From NCBI GenBank assembly GCA_964407285.1, contig CAYOVG010000066.1, positions 1-22,901 of the forward strand: 22,901 nucleotides of DNA, written 5' to 3'. Each line of letters begins with the position of its first letter. The stretch's first letter is position 1. The position numbers were made by a program, and so were the translations under genes. A model generated the notes under the pieces. It ran no database searches. It had not been told where the DNA came from and saw nothing but the letters and a program-made list of their open reading frames with translations. Of the stretch, positions 1 through 7,657 are shown piece by piece. This stretch comes from CAYOVG01 sp964407285 (GTDB lineage: Bacteria > Desulfobacterota > Syntrophobacteria > Syntrophobacterales > Syntrophobacteraceae).

Positions 1-284
1 TCGGCCCGGGGGGCCGGGAACTCGACCTCGCTCCCCTCGGCATCGACGGCCACCTGCCTGGGCGGCCCCACGATTTCGGTGGTGTACGTTTCCTGGTACG
101 GAGCCACGTTCGGAATCCCGAGAGCCAGGCGCCGGGGCGTTCCCGCCGTGAACGGTTCTCCATGAGGCGCCCGATTCTCGTCCAGAAAACGCGCCATCTG
201 CGCGGCCATCGCCTCCAGGGCCGGCGCGATATAGCCCGCCGGGATTTCCTCGCTTCCTATCTCCAGATAAAGATCATTTCCCAT
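1..284 (-). CDS. glyS: Glycyl-tRNA synthetase beta subunit, N-terminal fragment (cut by window edge)
   Basis: This is the first 94 codons of the beta subunit of the two-subunit (alpha2beta2) glycyl-tRNA synthetase, which charges tRNA-Gly in the cytoplasm. The translated start (MGNDLYLEIGSEEIPAGYI) and the later TPRRLAL stretch are typical of the GlyS N-terminus, which has LEIGTEELP-like and TPRRLA motifs. The ATG lies at 284-282, 15 bases after the glyQ stop, with a purine-rich stretch (GGAGGCA) just upstream. The remainder of the gene lies beyond position 1. It follows glyQ on the same strand, the usual arrangement for this enzyme, and is presumably cotranscribed with it. Nothing unusual is visible in the fragment. 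Confidence 0.93.
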   Translation of the reverse strand, partial: MGNDLYLEIGSEEIPAGYIAPALEAMAAQMARFLDENRAPHGEPFTAGTPRRLALGIPNVAPYQETYTTEIVGPPRQVAVDAEGSEVEFPAPRA

Positions 285-299
285 CGTTGCCTCCACAGA

Positions 300-1184
300 T
301 TATTTTCCGTTCCACTTCTTCTTGAGCAGCGGAAATCCCATTTCCTCGCGCTGAGCCAGGTAGGCGTGAGCGGCAAGGCGCGCCAGGTTCCGGACACGGG
401 CTATGTAATTGGTGCGCTCCGTAACACTGATGGCCCCGCGGGCATCCAGCAGGTTGAAAGCATGGGAGCACTTGAGACAGAAATCGTAACATGGAAGCAC
501 CAGGTTCTTTTCGTGCATCCGGATCGACTCGGCCTCGTACATATTGAAGAGCTTGAGCAGCATGTCCACATCGGCCGCCTCGAAGTTGAAGTGCGACCAT
601 TCGACTTCCCCCCGGTGGTGAACATCCCCGTAGGCGATATTGCCGCTCCAGACGAGATCGTAAACGTTATCGACCCCCTGCAGGTACATGGCGATGCGCT
701 CCAGCCCGTAGGTAAGCTCCACGCTGACCGGGCTCAAGGATATGCCGCCCACCTGCTGGAAGTAGGTGTACTGGGTGATCTCCATTCCGTCCAGCCACAC
801 CTCCCACCCGAGCCCGGAGGCCCCCAGCGTGGGAGACTCCCAGTCATCCTCCACGAACCGGATGTCGTGGCTCAGGGGATCGATGCCGAAGGTCTTGAGG
901 CTCTCCAGGTAAATCTCCTGGGAATTGGGAGGAGAGGGCTTGAGGATCACCTGGTACTGATAGTAATGTTGAAGGCGGTTGGGGTTTTCTCCGTAACGGC
1001 CGTCCGTCGGACGCCGGGACGGCTCGACGTAAGCCACGTTCCACGGCTCCGGGCCGAGGACCCGAAGAAATGTCGCGGGATTGAAGGTCCCCGCCCCAAC
1101 CTCCAGATCGTAGGGCTGCTGAAGAACGCACCCTCGATCGGACCAGAACTTGTTCAATGCAAGTATGAGTTCCTGAAAAGTCAT
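300..1184 (-). CDS. glyQ: Glycyl-tRNA synthetase alpha subunit
   Basis: This 294-residue protein is the catalytic alpha subunit of the bacterial alpha2beta2 glycyl-tRNA synthetase. It begins MTFQELILALNKFWSDRGC and carries the class II motif region with PATFLRVLGPEPWNVAYVEP, RRPTDGRYGENPNRLQ and LEVWLDGMEITQ-like segments that are nearly invariant in GlyQ. Length matches the family (about 290-300). The start is supported by a strong ribosome binding site (AAGGAG, about 6 bases upstream). It is followed after 15 bases by glyS. Upstream, 90 bases separate it from ddl, with a terminator for ddl and an extended -10 promoter in the gap, so glyQS is probably its own transcription unit. Family identification is secure from motifs alone. 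Confidence 0.97.
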   Translation of the reverse strand: MTFQELILALNKFWSDRGCVLQQPYDLEVGAGTFNPATFLRVLGPEPWNVAYVEPSRRPTDGRYGENPNRLQHYYQYQVILKPSPPNSQEIYLESLKTFGIDPLSHDIRFVEDDWESPTLGASGLGWEVWLDGMEITQYTYFQQVGGISLSPVSVELTYGLERIAMYLQGVDNVYDLVWSGNIAYGDVHHRGEVEWSHFNFEAADVDMLLKLFNMYEAESIRMHEKNLVLPCYDFCLKCSHAFNLLDARGAISVTERTNYIARVRNLARLAAHAYLAQREEMGFPLLKKKWNGK

Positions 1185-1220
1185 AACCGCTCCTTATCGA
1201 ATCGGGACGATAAATTGATA

Positions 1221-1229
1221 ACTATACCA
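1221..1229 (-). promoter_or_regulatory. Extended -10 promoter for glyQS
   Basis: On the minus strand the sequence TGG-TATAGT forms an extended -10 element (TATAGT at 1226-1221 matches TATAAT at five of six positions and is preceded by TGn). No good -35 hexamer is visible, as is common for extended -10 promoters. It lies about 40 bases before the glyQ ATG and downstream of the ddl terminator. The call is from pattern only. Confidence 0.5.
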
Positions 1230-1261
1230 GGTATTGAATACTTGATGCAGATAAAATGCAG

Positions 1262-1291
1262 AAAAAAAAGGACGCTACCTCGCCCGTCCTT
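1262..1291 (-). terminator. Rho-independent terminator at end of ddl
   Basis: On the minus strand a 7-bp stem (AAGGACG with CGTCCTT) closes a 10-base loop and runs directly into a tract of eight T residues. The stem overlaps the ddl stop codon (1277-1275), so the last ddl codons form the 5' arm. It would separate the HD-ddl unit from glyQS. Confidence 0.75.
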
Positions 1292-2219
1292 CCAGGGCCA
1301 GATCGATGAGCCGATCCATGAGTCGTGAGAAGGACATTCCCGCCGCCGCGGCGGCCTGGGGAAAGAGGCTCGTCATGGTCATGCCCGGAATCGTATTGGT
1401 TTCCAGTATATATATGTCCTCCCCGGATACGATCATGTCCGTGCGGCTATACCCCCGGCAGTGCAACGCATCGTGGGCTCTCAAGGCATACTCCCGAGCT
1501 TTTCCGGCAATATCTCCGGGCAGGCGGGCAGGGCAAATCTCATGCGATGCCCCGGGCGTATATTTCGCCTCATAGTCGAAGAATTCATATTTGTCTCCGG
1601 GAACGATCTCAACGAGAGGAAGCGCTTCAAGTTCTTCATTGCCGAGGACCCCGCCCGTGACTTCCATCCCGGCGATGTACTGCTCCACGAGGCAGCGCCG
1701 GTCATATTGCCAGGCCTTCTGAAGAGCGTCTCCGAGAGCGCCTTCGCTTCGCACGATGCTGAGACCGATGCTCGACCCCTCGTGTTCCGGCTTGACCACC
1801 ACCGGGACGCGGAGCCCCCGCAGCAACTCATCCGGGCGAAACGGCTTCTCACGGTCCGCAACCGTATAGGGTGCCACCGGCAGCCCCGCCTGTTCGTATA
1901 TCCCCTTGGCGATAATCTTGTTCATAGCCAGAGCGCTGCCCAGGACACCGCTGCCCTGGTAGGGAATGCCCAGCGAGTCCAGGAATCCCTGCATCGTCCC
2001 GTCCTCTCCGAAGCGCCCATGGAGAATAATAAGGGCCACGTCGATTTGGCCGGCATCCCGAGCCAGGTCCGGCAGGTCGTCCCGAGGGTCGTAACGCCGC
2101 ACCTCGTATCGCCCCTTGTCCAGTGCATCATAAACCTGTTGACCGCTTTTGAGCGACACTTCCCGCTCCGCGGATCTCCCTCCCGCCAGCAGAGCAACCG
2201 TCAGCCTTCCGCCTTCCAT
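1275..2219 (-). CDS. ddl: D-alanine--D-alanine ligase
   Basis: ATP-grasp ligase of 314 residues that joins two D-Ala molecules for peptidoglycan synthesis. Visible family motifs are LLAGGRSAEREVSLKSG near the N-terminus, the phosphate-binding loop EHEGSSIGLSIV in the central ATP-grasp domain, and the C-terminal LETNTIPGMT metal/substrate motif (N-x2-P-G-x-T). The open frame extends 39 codons further upstream, but that extension does not look like Ddl; the ATG at 2219 is preceded by a GAGGAGGA ribosome binding site and begins right before the conserved LLAGGRSAERE, so it is chosen. The HD-domain gene ends 28 bases upstream on the same strand, so the two are likely cotranscribed. Finding ddl beside glyQS rather than in the mur/fts cluster is a modest oddity. 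Confidence 0.95.
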   Translation of the reverse strand: MEGGRLTVALLAGGRSAEREVSLKSGQQVYDALDKGRYEVRRYDPRDDLPDLARDAGQIDVALIILHGRFGEDGTMQGFLDSLGIPYQGSGVLGSALAMNKIIAKGIYEQAGLPVAPYTVADREKPFRPDELLRGLRVPVVVKPEHEGSSIGLSIVRSEGALGDALQKAWQYDRRCLVEQYIAGMEVTGGVLGNEELEALPLVEIVPGDKYEFFDYEAKYTPGASHEICPARLPGDIAGKAREYALRAHDALHCRGYSRTDMIVSGEDIYILETNTIPGMTMTSLFPQAAAAAGMSFSRLMDRLIDLALEGRAR

Positions 2220-2247
2220 ATCAGCCGATCCTCCTCCTCTCTTCTTG

Positions 2248-2796
2248 TCAGGTTCCGGGAAGCAGGCGCAAAAGCTCCCCGGGTTCCAGCGATAGATTGC
2301 AGAATATCTTTTCTTCCAGACGGAGAGAGAGTTCAAGTGATTTTTTTATCGCCGCCTCATGTTCCCGTGTTCCGGCATATCGTTCCACGAGATCCAGGAA
2401 CCGTTCCTCCAGGGTGACGATCTCATCGTGACGAACCCTCTTATCGGAATAGTTCACAACGAGAGCTTCCGTTATCGGCCCCCGGACAAGTTCTTCCGTG
2501 ATGAACACATGCGACTCGACGATGGCAGCCACGGAACCGTAGCCCCACCCGCGAACCATCCGGCCCCCGACCTCCGCATGATTCTCTCCCGTCACAATGC
2601 ATCTTCCCTTGGCAATGTCGTGCAGGAGCGCCCCCGCTTCCACCAATCCAAGGTCCAGGCGCATCCCGTTTCCGTTCAGCAGGTCGCCCACGTAACAGGC
2701 AATCTCCGTTACCGTTAGGCTATGTTTTTGAATGTGGAGAGGCATCCGGCTCTCTTCCATCAGCATCAGACATCGAGCGCGCGTAGGGATGGTCAT
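2248..2796 (-). CDS. HD-domain (HDIG-type) phosphohydrolase
   Basis: A 182-residue soluble protein with the metal-binding residues of an HD superfamily phosphohydrolase: H25 (IQKHS), the H59-D60 doublet in GALLHDIAKG, the following H73 in NHAEVGG and the distal D118 in YSDKR. This layout is typical of the compact HD proteins that hydrolyse phosphoester bonds of nucleotides or small signalling molecules; the actual substrate cannot be read from sequence. The ATG at 2796 has only a distant purine stretch (AAAGGA, 14 bases away), so the start is less certain; a later Met (residue 11) is possible. It is the first gene of a unit with ddl 28 bases downstream. Confidence 0.85.
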   Translation of the reverse strand: MTIPTRARCLMLMEESRMPLHIQKHSLTVTEIACYVGDLLNGNGMRLDLGLVEAGALLHDIAKGRCIVTGENHAEVGGRMVRGWGYGSVAAIVESHVFITEELVRGPITEALVVNYSDKRVRHDEIVTLEERFLDLVERYAGTREHEAAIKKSLELSLRLEEKIFCNLSLEPGELLRLLPGT

Positions 2797-2940
2797 GATC
2801 CGTGCATGCGTCCTTTCTCTTCAGGAATGCTCAAAACGGCTGTTTTTCAGAGTTACACCTATATAATCCCAGAAAAACAGGGGAACTTCAAGATGAATTC
2901 ACAACCCGCAACAAAGCCTTGAACTTCTTGCCTCTTATTT

Positions 2941-2955
2941 ATTACAAGCTGTAAT
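2941..2955. promoter_or_regulatory. Inverted repeat, possible operator
   Basis: A perfect 6-bp inverted repeat, ATTACA-AGC-TGTAAT, lies in an AT-rich patch of an otherwise GC-rich intergenic region, 145 bases upstream of the HD gene start. It has the size and symmetry of a dimeric regulator site, but nothing identifies the regulator. Confidence 0.25.
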
Positions 2956-3059
2956 CATTAGTATTTTTCAACACCATGCAGTTCGGGACTCGTACATGCG
3001 TCTGTTGACTCCATTCCACAAAGAAACCCAGCCAGAATGCCGGGATAGGAGAAAGAGGC

Positions 3060-3179
3060 ATGAAAATCGAAGAAATCTTACGAAAAAGGCGGAAAATGGA
3101 AGATCTCTCTATACCCGGTCCAACCGGAGTTGTTTCGAAACAGCAACAAATCCATGTTATCTCCATGTTAAAGGCATGA
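3060..3179 (+). CDS. Possible small ORF, 39 residues, unknown
   Basis: A 39-codon frame begins MKIEEILRKRRKMED and ends at TGA 3177-3179. It is preceded by GGGATAGGAG with about 8 bases of spacing, a plausible ribosome binding site, and its base composition differs from the GC-rich sequence to the right. The predicted peptide is basic at its N-terminus (KIEEILRKRRK) and has no Cys or membrane segment. I recognise no family; it may be a genuine small protein, a remnant of a longer gene, or chance. Confidence 0.25.
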   Translation: MKIEEILRKRRKMEDLSIPGPTGVVSKQQQIHVISMLKA

Positions 3180-3365
3180 AACGAAAAACCGTTTGCCGAT
3201 CAAACGCTTACAGCCCCACATCCAATAACCGGCAGGCATACGTACGGTTTTCGAGCACGCAATTCCCGAGTTGACCCCGAGCAAACCTCGCCAGAGCGAC
3301 GTTGACCGATTCCGCGTTTCCCGCTATGAAGAAGCCAGCAATCGATCATCTCGGAGGAGATGAGC

Positions 3366-3387
3366 GGGGCTTCAAGGAGGAAGCCCC
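3366..3387. other. GC-rich hairpin
   Basis: GGGGCTTC and GAAGCCCC form a perfect 8-bp stem around a 6-base loop (AAGGAG). No T tract follows on either strand, so it is not a standard terminator. It could be part of a structured RNA or leader of the downstream dnaA-like gene. Confidence 0.3.
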
Positions 3388-3722
3388 CAAGGCGCGCACG
3401 GTCCGGAGTCGATTTTCCGCATGGTTCATGTGAGCCGTAATGGACCCTGCCCGCGCCGAGCGGCGACACCGCATTCCTCCGCTTGTTTTTTCCGCGCCGG
3501 CGCGCGAAGCGGGATGCTGCCTCACCATCCGGAGAAGCAGCCGACATCGGGTAGCGCGCGGCCCGTAGCGCCCACTATCCATCAGCAGTGGGGCCGATTC
3601 CATATATGTAGTAGCGGTAGCGCTTTGTCAAGCATAGACAGGTGTCCCGTTCGGGAGCCGCCCAGGAATGTATTTGTTCTGGAAGAGAGTACTATTTGTC
3701 GGGTTTGGAAGGAGAGTACGGC

Positions 3723-5072
3723 ATGGACCAGGAATGGCAAAAGATTAAAGATGAATTACAGAAATGCCTTTCCAAGGGGCAGTACGATCTTTGGGTTTAC
3801 AGCATCGATTTCCTGGGAGCAAAGAAAGAGAAGCTCGTTCTCGGGTGCAAGAACAGGCTCCACATGGGCTGGCTTCGCGAGAACCTGGAGAAAAGACTTC
3901 TCATCATCGCTACGAAATACTTTCCCAATGTCCGCAAGGTCGAATACATCATCAGCGCGGAGGAAAGCGTCGAGGATACTCCCGTCGAGCACGCCCCGCC
4001 ACGCCAGACATCTTTTCAGGACCTCGTCAAACGTCCCGGCCCCACGTTCAACAGACGCTTCACTTTCGATCAATTCGTGGTGGGTTCCTGCAACCAGTTC
4101 GCACATGCCGCGGCCATGGCCATGGCCGCCGGAAGCTACCTGAGTTGCGGGTCTCTCTACCTTCTCTCGGATACGGGTCTGGGGAAAAGCCACCTCTCCC
4201 ACGCCATCGGCAACACACTGCAGTCCGAAAGTCCCCAGGTTCGGGTGCAGTACGTAACGGCGGAACAATTCGCCAATGAAATGATCTTTTCCCTCAAGCA
4301 CGACCGGATCGAATCCTTCAAGGACAAGTACCGCAACGGCTGCGACCTGCTCATGATGGAGAAGATGGAGTTCCTCAGCGGGAAAGAGAAAGTGCAGAGC
4401 GAACTCGTCTACACTCTCGATGAACTTCAGAACCAGGGCAAAAGAATCGTCTGCACGGGGAGCGTCCTCCCGAAGGATATCCCGAGGCTGAGCACGGATC
4501 TGCAGTCGCGGCTGAACGGCATCCTGATGGCGCCCATTGAACGCCCGGACTACAGAATGCGCGTGGAAATCATAAAGCACAAAATTCGCGGCGAAAACGT
4601 GAATATGCCCATGCCCGTGGTGGAGTTCCTGGCCGACCGGATTTCGGGAGACGTGCGCCAGTTGGAGAGTTGCCTGATCGGGCTCATTGCAAAGAGCAAC
4701 ATACTGAATACGCCCATCACCCTGGAGCTGGCCCGGGAGGTGACGCAGACGATGCTGAACCACCTCCCGAAGCTCACCATCGACCACATCCAGCAAATCG
4801 TATGCGCGAGCTTCCAGATCACGCTCGACGACCTGAAATCCGCCTCACGCAGGAAAGAACTCGCCATGGCCCGCAAGGTGGGAATGTACCTGTGCCGGCA
4901 GTACACCTCCGAATCGCTCGCCGTCATCGGCAAGGCCTTCAAGCGCAGCCACAGCACCGTTGTCTATGCCGTGAACGAAACGATCAAAGGGTTGAAGGAC
5001 AGCAACGGGCAGCTCAAGCGGCAACTGGATTATGTCAGCAGGCGGCTTGAGACTAGCTGCCTGTATGTATAG
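3723..5072 (+). CDS. DnaA-family AAA+ protein with altered nucleotide-binding motifs
   Basis: A 449-residue homologue of the replication initiator DnaA: N-terminal domain I (1-80), short linker, AAA+ domain III (about 110-345) and a C-terminal domain IV DNA-binding region (350-449) whose signature reads KRSHSTVVYA (407-416), equivalent to the DHTTV helix. Sensor II (GDVRQLES, 309-316) and the SR pair (262-263, arginine-finger region) are kept. The Walker A loop is SDTGLGKS (149-156) in place of GGTGLGKT. The Walker B acidic pair is replaced: LLMMEKMEF stands where LLIDDIQF is usual, so the two Asp become Glu213-Lys214. ATG 3723 is chosen because of an AAGGAG site just upstream; the longer frame from 3642 lacks homology. 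It is more likely a DnaA paralogue or regulator than the sole initiator, and no DnaA boxes are seen nearby. Its last 20 bases overlap the convergent lipoprotein gene. Confidence 0.85.
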   Translation: MDQEWQKIKDELQKCLSKGQYDLWVYSIDFLGAKKEKLVLGCKNRLHMGWLRENLEKRLLIIATKYFPNVRKVEYIISAEESVEDTPVEHAPPRQTSFQDLVKRPGPTFNRRFTFDQFVVGSCNQFAHAAAMAMAAGSYLSCGSLYLLSDTGLGKSHLSHAIGNTLQSESPQVRVQYVTAEQFANEMIFSLKHDRIESFKDKYRNGCDLLMMEKMEFLSGKEKVQSELVYTLDELQNQGKRIVCTGSVLPKDIPRLSTDLQSRLNGILMAPIERPDYRMRVEIIKHKIRGENVNMPMPVVEFLADRISGDVRQLESCLIGLIAKSNILNTPITLELAREVTQTMLNHLPKLTIDHIQQIVCASFQITLDDLKSASRRKELAMARKVGMYLCRQYTSESLAVIGKAFKRSHSTVVYAVNETIKGLKDSNGQLKRQLDYVSRRLETSCLYV

Positions 5073-5676
5073 CGCAAATGTCACGCCGGAGCTGGAGCGA
5101 GAACTGCCTGACGACATCGCTCATGGCCGCGGCGAACTGATCCGGACCGTTTCCTCCGGTGGGATTGCTCCTGAAATTGTACTGTTTGCGGAAAAGGATC
5201 TCCCTGGAGGAACCGTTCTTCCAAAACGACACCTCGGCATCCAGAACCGCTCTCCCGGAAGAACCATCCCTCTCCCACGCGAACGTGAACAGGTGGCCGC
5301 TGAGCGCCAGGGGAACCACGAACGGATCACCGGAACCGACGACTTTTGGAAACAAGGAACTCCGGCTCAGGTCGCGAAGCAGCATGTCGGCAACCAACTG
5401 CCCCGGAGGAGCGACCCAGCGGCTCCCTTGCGAGGGCTCGACCTGGTTGGACGAACCGATCACCACCATCTGCTCCGCCGTATAGGGCGATGCCGCATTG
5501 AGAGGCCAGATACGCACCCCGTCCTCGAACGGCCGCGCGCACGGCACCGGCTCGAACCGGTAATCCAGTTGATAGAAATCGGGCGGCGGAGCGCTGCCTC
5601 CGAGTTTCGGAAGACAACCCGACAGACTCAGCAACGCCGCTATCATCAGTAATCCTGCTCTCAGAAAAGCCATCAT
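5053..5676 (-). CDS. ABC-type transport auxiliary lipoprotein (PqiC/MlaD-operon type)
   Basis: A 207-residue predicted lipoprotein: hydrophobic N-terminal signal ending in the lipobox LSGC (Cys at about residue 21), followed by PPPDFYQLDYRFEP, matching the start of the family of auxiliary lipoproteins (DUF330/PqiC-like) found with MCE transporters. Such proteins sit in the outer membrane facing the periplasm and are thought to receive or pass lipids from the MCE complex. Its start overlaps the mlaD stop in an ATGA arrangement; two ATG codons in tandem (5676 and 5673) follow an AAGGAG site, and the second has the better spacing. The gene is the last of the four-gene operon. Its 3' end overlaps the convergent dnaA-like gene by 20 bases, which is a little unusual for genes on opposite strands. 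Confidence 0.85.
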   Translation of the reverse strand: MMAFLRAGLLMIAALLSLSGCLPKLGGSAPPPDFYQLDYRFEPVPCARPFEDGVRIWPLNAASPYTAEQMVVIGSSNQVEPSQGSRWVAPPGQLVADMLLRDLSRSSLFPKVVGSGDPFVVPLALSGHLFTFAWERDGSSGRAVLDAEVSFWKNGSSREILFRKQYNFRSNPTGGNGPDQFAAAMSDVVRQFSLQLRRDICAIHTGS

Positions 5677-6728
5677 TTACTCCTTCTGAAAGGGTCCGGT
5701 TTCTCATTGCCGAACAACAACCGGCCGGGTTGGTCCTTGAACGACTGCGCCAGGCTGGTAAGTTGATTGAGCAGCACTCCCAGCTGCTGAAGATTTTGCT
5801 GAAGCACCACCAGGGACTGCCCCACCTGTTCATCCCAGCGCGAGAAAGAACTGCTCCCCGTTTCGAACATCTTGCTCACGTCCTTCGATATATTGGCGAG
5901 GCTTTTCGGGGGTAGCGCATCCAGTTGCCGCGCAAGCGCCTCGGTCGCCTTCCGGGTGGCCGCCAGCGTGGCGGAAAGGTCTTTGAGCCCGCCCTGCATG
6001 TCTCCCCTGGTGCTTACCTTGGCGAGTTCGTTCATGAATACCGACGCCTGCCGGGCGGCGTTGTTGAGGGCGTCGAACGTCGCCTCGAGGTCTTTCGGGT
6101 CCACGGCATCGGACACCTTCCCCACGAGGTTGTCCAGGCGCTGAGCGCTCGCATGGAAGGTCTGCAACGATCCGACTACATTGCCCTGGGTCAGAATGTC
6201 GTTCACGAGTTGCGAAGTGGCCGTCCATTGATTAACCAGCCCCTCCAGGTCCACGGACAGGACCTTCGAATAGATGCTTTCGAAGGCGAGTCGAAGCTGT
6301 TCGATATCCGAGGGAGAGGAAGGAATCAGGGGATGCTCCAGGGGAAAACCGATCTGGGGAGTGATTTTCTCCAAATTCTCGGGCGCTTTGTCGATCTCCA
6401 GGAAGCGCAGCCCCGTCAGCCCCTGGTCGCGAAGCCGTATCGACAGCCCCTCGCTGACCTGGAACTGGGGCTGCAGCCCCATTATGATCTCTATCAACCT
6501 GCCGTCCGGCGCAAGCCCGATATGCGTGACCCTTCCCACGGGAACGCCCCGGTAGTTGACGAGAGCATCCTTCTGAAGTCCTTTCACGGACTCGTTGAAG
6601 TAGGAAACATACGTCTTCGTCTGCTCGAAGTAGTGTGAAATTCCAAGCCAAATGGCGGCCCCCACGCCCACGGCGGCGCCGAGCACGATGAAAAGTCCCA
6701 ATTTAAAGTAGTTGATATTTCGGCCCAA
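5673..6728 (-). CDS. mlaD: MCE-domain periplasmic lipid-binding protein (MlaD family)
   Basis: A 351-residue protein with an N-terminal transmembrane anchor (about residues 8-30), one MCE domain (about 38-115, with YRGVPVGRVTHIGL and the FLEID ending) and a long helical C-terminal tail (about 140-340) rich in Leu/Ala heptads. MlaD-type proteins form hexameric rings on the MlaE permease and bind phospholipid. The long helical tail resembles the longer MCE proteins of the PqiB/LetB or mycobacterial type more than the short E. coli MlaD. The start is a TTG at 6728 supported by a strong GGGAGGAG site 7 bases upstream. It follows mlaF by 43 bases and overlaps the lipoprotein gene by 4 bases. Confidence 0.9.
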   Translation of the reverse strand: MGRNINYFKLGLFIVLGAAVGVGAAIWLGISHYFEQTKTYVSYFNESVKGLQKDALVNYRGVPVGRVTHIGLAPDGRLIEIIMGLQPQFQVSEGLSIRLRDQGLTGLRFLEIDKAPENLEKITPQIGFPLEHPLIPSSPSDIEQLRLAFESIYSKVLSVDLEGLVNQWTATSQLVNDILTQGNVVGSLQTFHASAQRLDNLVGKVSDAVDPKDLEATFDALNNAARQASVFMNELAKVSTRGDMQGGLKDLSATLAATRKATEALARQLDALPPKSLANISKDVSKMFETGSSSFSRWDEQVGQSLVVLQQNLQQLGVLLNQLTSLAQSFKDQPGRLLFGNEKPDPFRRSK

Positions 6729-6771
6729 GAAGATACTCCTCCCGTATCGTTATATACGGATATTTGAAACC

Positions 6772-7584
6772 CTAATGCCCTTGCCTGTTGAAAAACGCAT
6801 GAACACGCGGGTCCTTGCTTCCTTCCTTCAATGCTCTGGGGTCTCCCTGGGCTATAATTCCTTTCGCGTCACGGTCCAGCATGATCGACCTGTGGGAAAT
6901 GCACTCTATGCTCGCCAGCTCATGAGTGATCACAACCATCGTGATGCCCAGGGAACGGTTCATCTCCATGAGCAGGTTGTCGAGGTCGGCCGCCGTAACC
7001 GGGTCCAGACCGGCGGAAGGCTCATCGCAAAAAAGGATCTGCGGATCGAGGGCGATCGCCCTGGCGAGCGCGGCTCTTTTGCGCATCCCGCCGCTCAACT
7101 CGGCGGGCATATACGAGGCGTAATCGGCGAGCCCCACCTGCCCCAGTTTAAACCGAACAACATCTCCGATCAACTCTTCGGGAATGTCGGTAAACTCCCG
7201 CATGGGCAATGCAACGTTATCTTCGAGGCTATACGCCCCCAAAAGCGCTCCGGACTGAAAAAGAACGCCTATCTTGCGCCTTGCGCGCTCGAGGGCCCAT
7301 CCCGAATTGTCGCCGGTGATCCGCTCTCCGCCCAGGAAGATGTTCCCTTGCTTCGGCGGAAGCAACCCGATGAGAGCTTTGAGGAGCGTGCTCTTTCCGC
7401 AGCCGCTCCCCCCCAGGATCGTTATTATCTCTCCGGCATCGATGGAAAAATTGAGGTCTTTCAGGATTACGTTGTTCCCGTACCCCAAAGCCAGGTCTTC
7501 GACATGAATCACTTCCCGCGTCGGCGGGTCCGGCGAGCCGGCCCGCCGTGATTCCCCCGATCCCATAACCATATCTTCGTTCAC
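6772..7584 (-). CDS. mlaF: ABC transporter ATP-binding protein (MlaF family)
   Basis: A 270-residue ABC ATPase that would power the MCE phospholipid transporter from the cytoplasmic side. Walker A is GGSGCGKST (58-66), the signature is LSGGMRKR (163-170), Walker B is ILFCDEPSAGLDP (183-195) and the H-loop His is at 221 (THE). LSGGM rather than LSGGQ is characteristic of the MlaF/Ttg2A group. The start is uncertain: a GTG at 7584 and ATGs at 7572 and 7566 are all possible and none has a classic ribosome binding site. The gene lies 73 bases after mlaE and 43 before mlaD in a four-gene operon. Confidence 0.92.
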   Translation of the reverse strand: MNEDMVMGSGESRRAGSPDPPTREVIHVEDLALGYGNNVILKDLNFSIDAGEIITILGGSGCGKSTLLKALIGLLPPKQGNIFLGGERITGDNSGWALERARRKIGVLFQSGALLGAYSLEDNVALPMREFTDIPEELIGDVVRFKLGQVGLADYASYMPAELSGGMRKRAALARAIALDPQILFCDEPSAGLDPVTAADLDNLLMEMNRSLGITMVVITHELASIECISHRSIMLDRDAKGIIAQGDPRALKEGSKDPRVHAFFNRQGH

Positions 7585-7657
7585 CGTTCCCGTCCATCAC
7601 TTCGATCGTTTCACACCTTTCACGCCTTCACCGCGAGTCGCCGCCCGAGACCGGCCG

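Larger units (their letters stand above)
2797..3722. other. Non-coding stretch between HD gene and dnaA-like gene
   Basis: No convincing protein gene fills these 926 bases. Visible elements are an AT-rich -10-like TATATAAT at 2860-2867, an inverted repeat ATTACA-AGC-TGTAAT at 2941-2955, a possible 39-codon ORF (3060-3179), and an 8-bp GC-rich hairpin at 3366-3387 without a T tract. I looked for DnaA boxes (TTATCCACA-like) on both strands and found none, so there is no support for an origin here in spite of the dnaA-like gene downstream. The right half (about 3300-3620) is GC-rich and may be decayed sequence or a structured RNA; I cannot name it. Confidence 0.5.

Noticed and set aside
162..1328. 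Long plus-strand open frame opposite glyQ
   Set aside because: Antisense shadow of glyQ; no ribosome binding site or family likeness.
3515..3570. Segment ATCCGGAGAAGCAGCC resembles the conserved loop of bacterial SRP RNA
   Set aside because: The canonical TCCGGAAGGAAGCAGCC is not met (two bases missing in the loop), and the surrounding sequence does not fold into the expected long helix, so it is treated as chance similarity.
2797..3722. Possible replication origin next to the dnaA-like gene
   Set aside because: No DnaA-box cluster and no long AT-rich unwinding element; the gene itself is an altered paralogue, and no gyrB/dnaN neighbours are present.
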